Assembly: GCA_019739215.1 (NCBI GenBank)
Contig: JAHHDR010000019.1
Span: 1 to 64,000, forward strand
DNA: 64,000 nucleotides
Reading direction: 5' to 3'
From: Rhizobium sp.
GTDB lineage: Bacteria > Pseudomonadota > Alphaproteobacteria > Rhizobiales > Rhizobiaceae
Each line of letters opens with the position of its first letter. The stretch's first letter is position 1. Made by a program: the position numbers and the translations under genes. The notes beneath the pieces were generated by a model, which did not search any database, was not told where the DNA came from, and was given only the letters and a program-made list of their open reading frames with translations. This document shows, piece after piece, positions 18,163 to 27,135 of this stretch.

Positions 18163-19218
18163 ATGAACCGCTCCAAGATCCCAACGCTGGCCGAAGTTGG
18201 GCGGGCCGCCGGCGTGTCCCGCGGCACCGTCTCGAATGTCTTCAATCACCCCGACATCGTCCGACCAGACCTGCGGGAACGGGTCTATGCCGCTGCGCGC
18301 GAGCTCGGGTATGACGGTCCCGACCCGCGCGGGCGGGTGCTGCGCGACGGAAAGTTCAACGCAATCGGCTTCATCCCTCCCGGCGACTATTCGATCGCAG
18401 AGATGATCAGGAGCCCTTACGGAAGAGAACTGGTGCTGGGCGCCTCGCTGGCCTGCGACGCGGCCGGCGCCACGCTGAGCCTGATCAACGGCACCAGCGA
18501 GACGCGCCTGTCCGCGATCCGCGAAGCGCTGGTGGATGGCTTCATCCTGGGCCACAGCCCCGATGTCGCGCTGATCACCTCGGCCCAGCGCCGGCGCCTG
18601 CCCTTCGTGATCCTTGAAAACGACGTCGGTCCGGACATGAACTCGATCCGCATCGACGGCAGGACAGGCGCCCTGATGGCCATGCGGCACCTGACCTCGC
18701 TCGGCCACCGCCGGTTCGCCATTCTGTCGGTGCGCCGCACCCTGGGTCCTCCGATCGTGCACCTGCCCTGTCAGGGCAAGCGCACGACCGCCGCATCGTT
18801 CCAACTGGACCACGAACGGCTTGACGGCTTCGCACAAGGTCTGCTGGAAATCGGGCAATCGATGGACGAGGTCCCGATCATCGAAACCACGCCGGGCGAT
18901 CCGTCGGCCGGAGCCACGGTTTTTGATCAGGCGCCCGAGGCCACCGCAATCATGACGATGTCGGACTGGCAGGCCATCACCGTGCTGGAAGAGGCACTCC
19001 GGCGAGGGATCGGCATCCCCCGGCAGGTGTCGGTCGTGGGCTTTGACGGCACACAGGAATCCGCGCGCACCACCCCTCCCCTGACGACGGTGGCGCACGA
19101 CATTGTCGGCAAGGCAAGGCTGGCGGCCGACATGGTGTTCGCCGATGCCGCCCCGCGTCAGGTCACGATGCCGGTGTCGCTGGTGGTCCGGGGTTCAACG
19201 GCTCCGCCGCGCAACTGA
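18163..19218 (+). CDS. LacI-family transcriptional regulator (right copy)
   Basis: Mirror copy of 4358-5413, 351 aa with no difference found. The nearer operator ends 20 bases before the ATG, a position where binding would block transcription of the regulator itself. Confidence 0.88.
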   Translation: MNRSKIPTLAEVGRAAGVSRGTVSNVFNHPDIVRPDLRERVYAAARELGYDGPDPRGRVLRDGKFNAIGFIPPGDYSIAEMIRSPYGRELVLGASLACDAAGATLSLINGTSETRLSAIREALVDGFILGHSPDVALITSAQRRRLPFVILENDVGPDMNSIRIDGRTGALMAMRHLTSLGHRRFAILSVRRTLGPPIVHLPCQGKRTTAASFQLDHERLDGFAQGLLEIGQSMDEVPIIETTPGDPSAGATVFDQAPEATAIMTMSDWQAITVLEEALRRGIGIPRQVSVVGFDGTQESARTTPPLTTVAHDIVGKARLAADMVFADAAPRQVTMPVSLVVRGSTAPPRN

Positions 19219-19282
19219 CGGAGCTTCGCCTGTGGGCACGACACGCGGTGGCGTGCGCGGACCATGACCCGGCAGGAAGGCC

Positions 19283-19657
19283 TCAGATGAACTGGCCCAG
19301 GCCGGGTATGCTCGCGACCACCTGATCGACGACCTCTTCCCCTGCATATTGCTTGGCGAGCGCGATCGTCTGCTTGGCAAGCGCGGTAATCTCGCCCATG
19401 CCGAGCCCCAGTCCCATCAGTTGCTGTCCCAGCCCCATGATGCCGCCGCCGGCGAGACCGGAAAGGAAACCACCGGAACCATCGCCGCTATGCTCGGAAA
19501 TCAGCTCCGCCGCGCCGGGGATGGCCGCGATCATCGTCTGCACCGATGCGTCGTCGCCTTCCTTTTCAAGGAAGCCGAGCATCATGCCGAGCGCCTTTTC
19601 GGCGACCCCGGGGTCGATGCCGGTGGCATCGGCGATCTGGGTGATGATTTCCGTCAT
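19283..19657 (-). CDS. Small Gly-rich protein of the DUF2267/DUF2780 type (right copy)
   Basis: Mirror copy of 3919-4293 with no difference found; 124 aa, two similar helical ends around a Gly/Leu/Met linker. Confidence 0.6.
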   Translation of the reverse strand: MTEIITQIADATGIDPGVAEKALGMMLGFLEKEGDDASVQTMIAAIPGAAELISEHSGDGSGGFLSGLAGGGIMGLGQQLMGLGLGMGEITALAKQTIALAKQYAGEEVVDQVVASIPGLGQFI

Positions 19658-19859
19658 GGCTGTCTCCATCCGCTCCACAAAGCTTTGAGACTTGGGTAGA
19701 GAATGCCGGAGAGATTGGCAACCGCTCTCCTCTAAGCCGCTGAAAAAATTGCCGGTGTTCTGCAGCCAAGCAAGGTTGTCGGCTGCATCCGCCCATCCTA
19801 TAACAGGCCAGCACCATTCACGAGACCGTCCGCCGATACCGGACACCAGGGAGAGCCGA

Positions 19860-21425
19860 ATGCTGGAGCAAGGCAAGATCTATCTCGGAACCAGCCGGAA
19901 GCCGGACGACAGCATCAACAAGCCGGAATATCTCGACCTGAAATACGCCAACCGCCACGGCCTGGTGACCGGCGCCACCGGCACGGGCAAGACGGTGTCG
20001 CTCCAGGTGATGGCCGAGGGCTTCTCCAACGCCGGCGTCCCGGTGTTCTGCGCCGACGTGAAGGGTGACCTTTCGGGCATAGCGGCGATGGGCGAATTCA
20101 AGGACTTCCTCGACAAGCGCGCCAGGGACATCGGTTTTTCCGACTACGAATTCCAGGAGTTCCCCGTCATTTTCTGGGACCTCTATGGCGAGAAGGGCCA
20201 TCGCGTGCGCACCACGCTGACCGAGATGGGACCCCTGCTCCTCTCGCGCCTGATCAACGCCTCCGATGCGCAGGAAGGCGTGATCAACATCGCCTTCAAG
20301 ATCGCGGACGAAGGCGGCCTGCCGCTGCTCGACCTCAAGGATTTCCAGGCCCTGCTCAACTACATGGGCGAGAATGCCTCGGAATTCTCCAACAAGTTCG
20401 GCTTCATCTCCAAGGCCTCGGTCGGCTCGATCCAGCGCGAACTGCTGATCCTCGAGCAGCAGGGCGCCGAGAATTTCTTCTCGGAGCCGGCGCTGAAGAT
20501 CAGCGACATCATGCGGACCACCAATGACGGCCGCGGCGCGATCTCGGTTCTGGCGGCTGACAAGCTGATGATGAACCCGCGGCTCTACGGCACGTTCCTG
20601 CTCTGGCTGCTGTCGGAACTGTTCGAGGAGCTTCCTGAAGTCGGCGACCCCGAGAAGCCAAAGCTCGTCTTCTTCTTCGACGAGGCGCACCTGCTCTTCA
20701 ACGACGCGCCGCGCGTGCTGGTCGAGCGCGTCGAGCAGGTGGTGCGGCTGATCCGCTCCAAGGGAGTCGGCGTCTATTTCGTCACCCAGAACCCGATGGA
20801 CATCCCGCCGACAGTCTTGTCACAGCTCGGCAACCGCGTGCAGCACGCGCTTCGTGCCTATACACCGCTCGAGCAGAAGGCCGTCAGGACCGCGGCCGAC
20901 ACCTTCCGCCCCAACCCGGATTTCGACTGCGCCACCGTGATCACCACGCTCGGAACCGGCGAGGCGCTGGTCTCGACCATCGAAACCAAGGGCGCTCCCT
21001 CGATCGTCGAACGCACCTTGATGCGTCCGCCATCCTCGCGGCTCGGGCCGATCACCGATGCGGAGCGAAAGCAGGTCATGGACGTCAGCCCGGTGAAGGG
21101 GCTTTACGACGAGGATTTCGACCGCGAATCCGCATTCGAAATTCTCACGCGGAAGGCCGAGCAGGCCGCCCAGCGCCAGACAGAGGCTGAACCGGAACAG
21201 CAGGTACAGCCGAAGACCACGGGCACGATCGGTGGGTGGACCCTGCCGGGCTTCGGCACCGAAGACGAGGCGAAGCCCGAGGTCAAGCAGCAGAAGCGCT
21301 CCGGCTACCAGCGCGAAACGGTGATCGAGGCGGCGATGAAGTCCGCAGCCCGCGCCGCAGCGACGGCGGTCGGCGCGGCCATCGTGCGTGGAATTCTCGG
21401 CAGCCTGACCGGTCGCCGCCGCTGA
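19860..21425 (+). CDS. HerA/FtsK-like ATPase, DUF853 family (right copy)
   Basis: Mirror copy of 2151-3716 with no difference found: 521 aa, Walker A at 38-45, Walker B FFDEAH near 275, low-complexity tail. Confidence 0.85.
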   Translation: MLEQGKIYLGTSRKPDDSINKPEYLDLKYANRHGLVTGATGTGKTVSLQVMAEGFSNAGVPVFCADVKGDLSGIAAMGEFKDFLDKRARDIGFSDYEFQEFPVIFWDLYGEKGHRVRTTLTEMGPLLLSRLINASDAQEGVINIAFKIADEGGLPLLDLKDFQALLNYMGENASEFSNKFGFISKASVGSIQRELLILEQQGAENFFSEPALKISDIMRTTNDGRGAISVLAADKLMMNPRLYGTFLLWLLSELFEELPEVGDPEKPKLVFFFDEAHLLFNDAPRVLVERVEQVVRLIRSKGVGVYFVTQNPMDIPPTVLSQLGNRVQHALRAYTPLEQKAVRTAADTFRPNPDFDCATVITTLGTGEALVSTIETKGAPSIVERTLMRPPSSRLGPITDAERKQVMDVSPVKGLYDEDFDRESAFEILTRKAEQAAQRQTEAEPEQQVQPKTTGTIGGWTLPGFGTEDEAKPEVKQQKRSGYQRETVIEAAMKSAARAAATAVGAAIVRGILGSLTGRRR

Positions 21426-21530
21426 TTGCGGCGTCCTCCGAGGCATGTTAGGTATCCGAATGAGAAAGGAGGGCTGCGCATGACTTGCCAGTTCAGGCAT
21501 GATCCCCATCGTCAGCGTGGTCCCGTCCAG

Positions 21531-21554
21531 GCCCTGCAAATGCGTTTGCAGGGC
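21531..21554. terminator. Perfect 10-bp hairpin between HerA and ABC-F genes (right copy)
   Basis: Mirror of 2022-2045. Here it lies between the HerA gene (ends 21425) and the ABC-F gene (starts 21685) on the same strand, a sensible place for a terminator, but it lacks a T-run. Confidence 0.4.
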
Positions 21555-21684
21555 TGACCAGCACAGAGCCCACTGGTCTGCCCTTTGTGGCGGCGGCTTC
21601 CTGAAGTCGCCAGTGTTTCAACGCGCCGAGCCGTGACCGCGCCACAGATGCGCACTGGCCCTCGCGCGAGACCAGGAATACCCG

Positions 21685-23208
21685 ATGACCGTCATCAACC
21701 TGCGCAACCTTGGCATTACCCTTGGCGCGCCGCTCTTCTCCAACCTCAATCTTTCGATCAATGCAGGCGACCGCCTCGCCGTCGTTGCGGCCAACGGCCG
21801 GGGCAAGTCGACATTGCTGCGCGCCCTTGCCGGCCGGATCGAACCGACAACCGGCGACATCACGCGGATGCGCGGCCTGACGCTGGGCTTCGTCGAGCAG
21901 AACATGCCCGGTAGCCTGCTGGCCGAACCCTTCTACCGCGCCGTTCAACTGGCCCTGCCGCAGGACCAGGCCCAGAACGAAAGCTGGAGGGTGGATATCG
22001 TCCTCGACGCCCTCGGCGTGGGGGAAGACCTGCGCGATCGGCCACTCGAAAAGCTCAGCGGCGGCTGGCAACGCATTGCGCTCATAGCCCGCGTCGCCGT
22101 CATGGAGCCCGACATCCTGTTGCTCGACGAACCGACCAACCATCTCGACCTTGCCAAGATCGCGCAGGTCGAGGCATGGCTGGCCTCGCTGCCCCGACAC
22201 ATGCCCGCCGTGATCGCCAGTCACGACCGTGCGTTCCTCGATGCCGTCACCAACCGCACCCTCTTCCTCCGCGAGGAGACATCTCCCGACTTCACCCTGC
22301 CCTTCTCCGCGGCCCGGGCCGCATTGGACCAGGCAGACGCCGCTGCAGAAAGACGGTTCGAGAAGGAAATGAAGACCGCGGATCAGTTGCGGCGACAGGC
22401 GGCAAAGCTCAACAACATCGGCATCAACTCGGGCAGCGACCTGCTCGTGGTCAAGACGAAGCAGCTCAGGGAACGCGCCGCGAGGATCGAGGCGCAGGCC
22501 CGTCCGGCCCACAGGGAACGATCGGCCGGCGCTATTCGCCTGGCCAATCGCGGCACGCATGCGAAAGTGCTGATCTCGATCGACGATGTCACGGTGGCCA
22601 CACCCGATGGAACCGCCCTCTTCCGGTCAGGCAAGCAGGCCATCTGCCAGGGCGACAGGATCGTGCTGCTCGGGCCGAACGGCGCGGGCAAGACGCGGCT
22701 GGTGGCAATGCTGAAGGCAGCGATCGGCACTAGGGAGCAAGGCCAGCCCGGCATCAAGGTCACGCCGTCCGTCGTACTCGGCTATGGCGATCAGGCCCTG
22801 GCCGATCTCGGCAATGCCGAGACGCCGTTCAACGTCTTGAACGCGCGCTTCGAACTCGCCGACCCGCGGATCAGGTCGCTGCTGGCGGGTGCCGGCATTG
22901 GCCTCGACCTGCAGGAAAAGCCCGTGGGCAACCTCTCGGGCGGCCAGAAAGCCCGGCTCGGCATGCTGGTTCTGCGACTGACCAACCCGAACTTCTACCT
23001 TCTCGACGAACCGACCAACCATCTCGACATCGAGGGTCAGGAAGCGCTGGAGGATGAGTTGCTGGAAACCGAGGCGACAAGTCTGTTGGTCTCGCACGAC
23101 CGCAGTTTCATTCGCAACGTCGGAAACCGGTTCTGGCAGATCGAAAAGAAGAAGCTGGTTGAGGTGGACGATCCCGAGGCGTTTTTCGCCGCGCAGGCCG
23201 GCGCATAA
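21685..23208 (+). CDS. ABC-F family ATPase (right, intact copy)
   Basis: A 507-aa protein with two ABC ATPase domains and no membrane segments, so a cytosolic ABC-F protein of the translation-factor/ribosome-protection type. Domain 1: Walker A AANGRGKST (residues 35-43), signature LSGGWQR, Walker B LLLDEPTNHLD. Domain 2: Walker A GPNGAGKT (330-337), signature LSGGQKAR, Walker B LLDEPTNHLD. The inter-domain linker (about residues 205-260) is charged and helical, as in ABC-F proteins. It is shorter than Uup (about 635 aa), so the subfamily is open. The left copy at 367-1891 has one extra base. Confidence 0.9.
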   Translation: MTVINLRNLGITLGAPLFSNLNLSINAGDRLAVVAANGRGKSTLLRALAGRIEPTTGDITRMRGLTLGFVEQNMPGSLLAEPFYRAVQLALPQDQAQNESWRVDIVLDALGVGEDLRDRPLEKLSGGWQRIALIARVAVMEPDILLLDEPTNHLDLAKIAQVEAWLASLPRHMPAVIASHDRAFLDAVTNRTLFLREETSPDFTLPFSAARAALDQADAAAERRFEKEMKTADQLRRQAAKLNNIGINSGSDLLVVKTKQLRERAARIEAQARPAHRERSAGAIRLANRGTHAKVLISIDDVTVATPDGTALFRSGKQAICQGDRIVLLGPNGAGKTRLVAMLKAAIGTREQGQPGIKVTPSVVLGYGDQALADLGNAETPFNVLNARFELADPRIRSLLAGAGIGLDLQEKPVGNLSGGQKARLGMLVLRLTNPNFYLLDEPTNHLDIEGQEALEDELLETEATSLLVSHDRSFIRNVGNRFWQIEKKKLVEVDDPEAFFAAQAGA

Positions 23209-23369
23209 CGAAACGGCCGGACCGTACGTCCACGACCCCTCCTGCCAGTCCGGCGGCACGCATGTACTCCGCCGCCGGATGGTCCGCCGCCTCTCCATCG
23301 AATCGCGATGATAGAGCGGGACGATAGCCGCCGCCTCCCCCAAACGGGTTAGGCGGCTCTCCAAACGGA

Positions 23370-23810
23370 CTAGGCCGCGGCGACAGCCGGCGCGAGCGTC
23401 ACCTGCACTTCGGTCGAAGTCCGCATCGCATGGCTGTAGGGGCAGGCGACATGCGCCTTTGCCACGAGGTCGGCGGCAACCTCCGGATCGACGCCAGGAA
23501 TGTCGGCGACCAGGTTGACCTCGATTCCAAATCCGCCGCCATCCTTGCGCGGTCCGATGCCGACATGCGCCGTGACGGTCGTCTCGGGTGCAAGCTTCAC
23601 CTTCGCCTGTCCCGCCACATACTTGAGCGCGCCCAGGAAGCAAGCCGAATAGCCGGCTGCGAAAAGCTGTTCGGGATTGGTGCCGGCCGCACCGTCGCCG
23701 CCGAGCTCCTTCGGCGTGGTGAGCGTGACGGCGAGGTTGCCGTCGGAAGAATTGGAGGACCCGGCACGACCGCCGGTCGAGGTTGCACTGGTGCGGTAGA
23801 GGATGGACAT
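23370..23810 (-). CDS. ohr: Organic hydroperoxide resistance protein Ohr
   Basis: A 146-aa peroxidase of the OsmC/Ohr superfamily that reduces organic and lipid hydroperoxides with a two-cysteine centre: Cys57 in AAGYSACFLGAL and Cys123 in VACPYSHAMR. The NPEQLFAAGYSACF block distinguishes Ohr from OsmC. Cytosolic, no signal peptide. An AAGGAGA site precedes the ATG. It is divergent from ohrR, which controls it through the AT-rich region between them. The last 67 codons lie inside the palindrome and are repeated at the window's left edge. Confidence 0.92.
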   Translation of the reverse strand: MSILYRTSATSTGGRAGSSNSSDGNLAVTLTTPKELGGDGAAGTNPEQLFAAGYSACFLGALKYVAGQAKVKLAPETTVTAHVGIGPRKDGGGFGIEVNLVADIPGVDPEVAADLVAKAHVACPYSHAMRTSTEVQVTLAPAVAAA

Positions 23811-23841
23811 GGGGCTCTCCTTTGAAGCTGATGGATTTTAT

Positions 23842-23871
23842 TTGCACACAATTATATTTTGCACAATATAA
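23842..23871. promoter_or_regulatory. Candidate OhrR operator between ohr and ohrR
   Basis: The 115-bp gap is strikingly AT-rich against a GC-rich background. It holds TTATAT (23852-23857), eight bases, ATATAA (23866-23871), and a direct repeat TTGCACA at 23842-23848 and 23859-23865. OhrR proteins bind AT-rich dyads between ohr and ohrR; the exact footprint is inferred. Confidence 0.6.
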
Positions 23872-23925
23872 ATGCGAAACTTTTTCGATCGCGTTATGAT
23901 CGCCGCCAGGAATACGGAGTCACCC

Positions 23926-24360
23926 ATGTCCAAGGATGCGCTTGCGCTCGAAAACCAGCTCTGCTTCGCAATCTATTCCGCGTCGCACGCCTTCACCAAG
24001 TTTTACAAGCCGCTGCTGGCCGAGCTCGATGTCACCTACCCGCAATACCTGGTGCTGCTGTTTCTCTGGCAGTCGCCGGAGGCGCGGGTCACGGATATCT
24101 GCGCGGCTCTCGGGCTTGACACGGGCACGCTCTCGCCGCTGCTCAAGCGTCTCGAAAAGACCGGCTACATCAGACGGGAGCGAAGCATGGAGGACGAGCG
24201 TCAGGTCGTCGTCCGTATCACCGCGCTCGGGCTGTCCCGCAAGCCTGTAGCCGAAGCGATTCTCGCCGAGATCGGCAAGGCGGTGGGGTGCACACGAGAC
24301 GAAGCAGAAACAATGCGCGAATCGCTGAAATTGCTCCGGACGAAGCTGGCGGCAGCCTGA
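23926..24360 (+). CDS. ohrR: OhrR, MarR-family organic peroxide sensor
   Basis: A 144-aa MarR-type repressor with the peroxide-sensing cysteine Cys13 in NQLCFAIYSAS, as in OhrR proteins, and a winged HTH (VTDICAALGLDTGTLSPLLKRLEKTGYI). Oxidation of the cysteine by organic peroxide releases DNA and induces ohr. The ATG at 23926 is chosen because CGGAG lies six bases upstream; the upstream ATG would add about 18 residues that do not fit the family. Convergent with the L,D-transpeptidase gene, with 3 bases between stops. Confidence 0.92.
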   Translation: MSKDALALENQLCFAIYSASHAFTKFYKPLLAELDVTYPQYLVLLFLWQSPEARVTDICAALGLDTGTLSPLLKRLEKTGYIRRERSMEDERQVVVRITALGLSRKPVAEAILAEIGKAVGCTRDEAETMRESLKLLRTKLAAA

Positions 24361-24363
24361 GGA

Positions 24364-25245
24364 TCAGCGCACCACGATGGTCGCGCCGTCCCTGACCCGG
24401 TCATGAAGGTCGATCACGTCCTGGTTGAACATCCGGATGCAGCCTGAAGACACCTGGTTTCCGACAGACTTCCAGTCCGGCGTGCCGTGAATTCGGTAGA
24501 GCGTGTCCTTGCCATCCTGGAAGATGTAGAGTGCGCGCGCACCAAGCGGATTGTTGACGCCGCCGACAAGCCCGCCATAGCTGGCCGAGAACATCTTCAT
24601 GTCCGGCTTGTCCGCCACATAGTTCTCCGACGGAGTCCAACGCGGCCAGGCCTTCTTGTAGCGGATCACGCCGCTGCCCTTCCAGCTATAGCCCATGCGG
24701 CCTATTCCCACGCCGTAGCGTATCGCGCGATGTCCCTCCAGCACGAGATACAGATGGCGCGAACGGGTATCGACGACAATGGTCCCCGGCCGTTCGTTGC
24801 CGGCATAGGCGACCTCGCGGCGCAGATATTGCGCGGGAACCTGATCGATCGGGATTGCGGGGAGCCAGTGCCCTGCATCGTCGCGCTTGCCGTAGCGGCT
24901 GCCCGGGCGAGGAACGGTGTTGGTGGTGAACGGATCGGTCCGCCGGACGGCCGTGCTGACCGGGTACTGAACCTCGGTCACGACTTCGGTTGTCACCACC
25001 GTCTCGACTTCGGCCTTTTCGAGGTCGCCCTCGAACAGCGGGATATATTTCGGCTTCACCGCAGGTCGATCCCAGACCGGCCGGGTCTGCTGCACGAAGC
25101 GATCGGGATTGACCGTGCTCGAGTCGTAGATGTCCAGGTCATTGACGCTGTTGATGACACAGCCCGACAGGGCAAGACTCGAGGAGAGCAGGACTGCGAG
25201 AGTGATGATGCTGCGCGTCTTCATGGCGGCGAATCCCGGTTTCAT
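24364..25245 (-). CDS. L,D-transpeptidase (YkuD) lipoprotein
   Basis: A 293-aa peptidoglycan L,D-transpeptidase. The N terminus has a lipoprotein signal ending in the lipobox LSGC, so it is probably anchored in the outer membrane. The C-terminal YkuD domain has the catalytic signature HGTPDW ... SSGCIRMFN, with the active-site Cys. Enzymes of this type form 3-3 cross-links or attach outer-membrane proteins to peptidoglycan in Rhizobiales. The start at 25245 is preferred for AAGGA upstream; 25224 (MKTRS) is possible and gives the same mature protein. Confidence 0.88.
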   Translation of the reverse strand: MKPGFAAMKTRSIITLAVLLSSSLALSGCVINSVNDLDIYDSSTVNPDRFVQQTRPVWDRPAVKPKYIPLFEGDLEKAEVETVVTTEVVTEVQYPVSTAVRRTDPFTTNTVPRPGSRYGKRDDAGHWLPAIPIDQVPAQYLRREVAYAGNERPGTIVVDTRSRHLYLVLEGHRAIRYGVGIGRMGYSWKGSGVIRYKKAWPRWTPSENYVADKPDMKMFSASYGGLVGGVNNPLGARALYIFQDGKDTLYRIHGTPDWKSVGNQVSSGCIRMFNQDVIDLHDRVRDGATIVVR

Positions 25246-25360
25246 ACCGTCCTTGTGATGGCATGGGCGTCTGGCGCGTGGCTTGCGCGTTCCGGAGGCA
25301 ACTGCGGCTGTCCCGACATGGCACAGTCGGCCGTGGCATACTTCTTGCGGTGCAGAGGAT

Positions 25361-26740
25361 ATGAAGACCTCAAGACGCAGTTTCCTCGCCGGCCTCACTG
25401 CCCTGCCTCTGGCGGCCATGCCTCTGGCCGCCCGCGCACAGAGCCGCGACCCTCTTTTCGCCTCCGCGGACTTCCGGGGCGGCCTGGACGCCTCGCAGCA
25501 CGGCGTTCTCCCCGACGCTCTCGGCGCCGACGCCAAGGCCTTCAATCGCCTGCTGCGCGAGGCGGAGAGCCGGAACATGCCGGTCTTCCTGCCACCCGGC
25601 ATCTATCGGCTGAGCGATATCGACCTGCCTGCCAGCGTGCGCATCTCCGGCGTGCCGAACGCGACCAGACTGGTCTATTCCGGCGAGGGCCGCTTCATGC
25701 GCGCCGTCGGCAGCAAGCAGGTGGCGCTGACGGATATCGTGCTGGACGGCGCCAACCGCTGGCTGGCAGGCGACCAGCCGGGTCTCATGACCTTCCAGGA
25801 CGTCGAGGACCTGACGCTGGACGGATGCCACATCCTCGGCGCCCAGAAGTTTGCCATATGGGCCGAACGCTGCGGCGGGCGTATCGACCGCAACGAGATC
25901 ACCGGCGCTGGCGCCAGCGCGATCTATGCGGTCGAGTGCCGCGACTTCGCCATCCGTGACAATGTCATCCGCGACTGCGGCGATGGCGGCATCCTCGTCC
26001 ATCGCTGGCAGAAGGGCCACGACGGCACGATGGTGACAGGCAACCGTATCTCCCGCATCCTGGCGAAATCGGGCGGCACAGGAGAGTTCGGCAACGGCAT
26101 CAACATCTTTCGCGCCGACGGCGTCCAGATTGCCAACAATCACATCTCCGATTGCGCCTTCACCGCCATCCGGTCCAATGCCGGCTCCAACGTGCAGATC
26201 TCAGCCAACCAGTGCCTGCGCTCCGGCGAGACGGCGATCTACTCCGAATTCGGCTTCGAGGGTGCGATGATCGCCAACAACCTCATCGACGGTGCCGCGA
26301 ACGGCATCCTGTCGGTCAATTTCAACGAAGGCGGCAGGCTCGCCGTGATCAGCGGCAACCTGATCCGAAACCTCAAGCTCACCGCGCCTTACGAACAGGA
26401 CGATGCCTGGTTCGGCATAGGCATCGAGGCCGAGTCCGATGCCACCGTGATCGGCAATGTCATCGAAGGCGCGCCACGCTGGGGCATGCTGATCGGCTGG
26501 GGACCCTATCTCCGCGACGTCAACGTCACCGGCAACGTCATCCGCGGCGCCGCCGTCGGAATAGCCGCCACGGTCGTCGACGGCGCGGGACGGGCAGCCA
26601 TCCGGCAGAACATCTTCTCCGGCATCGCCGAGTCGGCGATCGCGGGCTATCGCTGGAGCGAGAAGGTCACGGATGACCTGTCCACGCCGGGCGCACAGGC
26701 CTTCGCCCATCTCGACATAGCGGACAACAACGTCTCTTAG
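25361..26740 (+). CDS. Tat-exported repeat protein, TIGR03808-like right-handed beta-helix
   Basis: A 459-aa protein beginning MKTSRRSFLAG, a twin-arginine export signal, with cleavage near ARAQ. The mature part opens with a pectate-lyase-like segment (DPLFASADFRGGLDASQHGVLPD) and then many short repeats with the pattern NxI ... GNxI (NEITGAGASAI, NVIRDCGDGG, NRISRI, NHISDC, NLIDGA, NLIRNL, NVIEGA, NVIRGA), typical of a right-handed parallel beta-helix. This matches the rhizobial family described as twin-arginine-translocated repeat protein; substrate unknown, polysaccharide binding or cleavage is a guess. GAGG lies just two bases before the ATG. Confidence 0.8.
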   Translation: MKTSRRSFLAGLTALPLAAMPLAARAQSRDPLFASADFRGGLDASQHGVLPDALGADAKAFNRLLREAESRNMPVFLPPGIYRLSDIDLPASVRISGVPNATRLVYSGEGRFMRAVGSKQVALTDIVLDGANRWLAGDQPGLMTFQDVEDLTLDGCHILGAQKFAIWAERCGGRIDRNEITGAGASAIYAVECRDFAIRDNVIRDCGDGGILVHRWQKGHDGTMVTGNRISRILAKSGGTGEFGNGINIFRADGVQIANNHISDCAFTAIRSNAGSNVQISANQCLRSGETAIYSEFGFEGAMIANNLIDGAANGILSVNFNEGGRLAVISGNLIRNLKLTAPYEQDDAWFGIGIEAESDATVIGNVIEGAPRWGMLIGWGPYLRDVNVTGNVIRGAAVGIAATVVDGAGRAAIRQNIFSGIAESAIAGYRWSEKVTDDLSTPGAQAFAHLDIADNNVS

Positions 26741-26748
26741 TCTGATAG

Positions 26749-26940
26749 CTATTGCCGGGTCAGCGAAAGGAGTTGTCGGGCGATCAGCCACGCCGCTGGC
26801 AACGCGACGATGGCACCGGCCACCGCGCCCACGGCCAGCGACGCCCTGTCGAAGACGTTGGCGGTCAGAAGTCCGGTCACGATCGTGCCGGCAATGGCGG
26901 TGGCGGTCAGCACGTAGACGATGGCAGTAAGGCGGAACAT
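26749..26940 (-). CDS. Small two-helix inner-membrane protein (63 aa)
   Basis: A 63-aa protein with two predicted membrane helices (residues about 5-27 and 35-57) and a short basic end. A GGAGG site lies six to seven bases before the ATG at 26940, which supports translation. Similar tiny proteins are common in Rhizobiales and are sometimes mislabelled CTP synthetase; the function is unknown. Convergent with the beta-helix protein gene (8 bases between stops). Confidence 0.65.
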   Translation of the reverse strand: MFRLTAIVYVLTATAIAGTIVTGLLTANVFDRASLAVGAVAGAIVALPAAWLIARQLLSLTRQ

Positions 26941-27135
26941 TGCGGGCCTCCGGGACTTGATGATGCCCAAGGATAGACCCGGCCGGCCGGAATGCGTTGA
27001 TCTCGCGCAACGCCCAGTCCTGACAAATGGCAGTTTCGGCGGAGGAGCATCTTGCTGCAGGGCAAACCGCGGACTTGAACGGACCGGTGGCAGCCTCCAC
27101 CTAGTGAGCGACCCGCAGACCGAAGGAGAAGATCG

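Larger units (their letters stand above)
11803..23574. repeat. Right arm of the giant inverted repeat
   Basis: Reverse complement of 1-11769. Extra bases relative to the left arm: C-run 14924-14927, GG 14932-14933, GG 14807-14808, AAA 15659-15661, G-run 15880-15883 and T-run 16749-16754. The left arm has extra bases at 1187-1189, 8252-8253 and 8331-8334. The right arm continues without a seam into unique sequence: ohr is complete here and is followed by its divergent regulator ohrR, as in other proteobacteria. If only one arm is genuine, this is the better candidate for being joined to the chromosome. Confidence 0.97.

Noticed and set aside
1..23574. The palindrome as a composite transposon or insertion sequence
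   Set aside because: No transposase, no short terminal repeats and no target duplication were seen; the arms consist of ordinary housekeeping and accessory genes.
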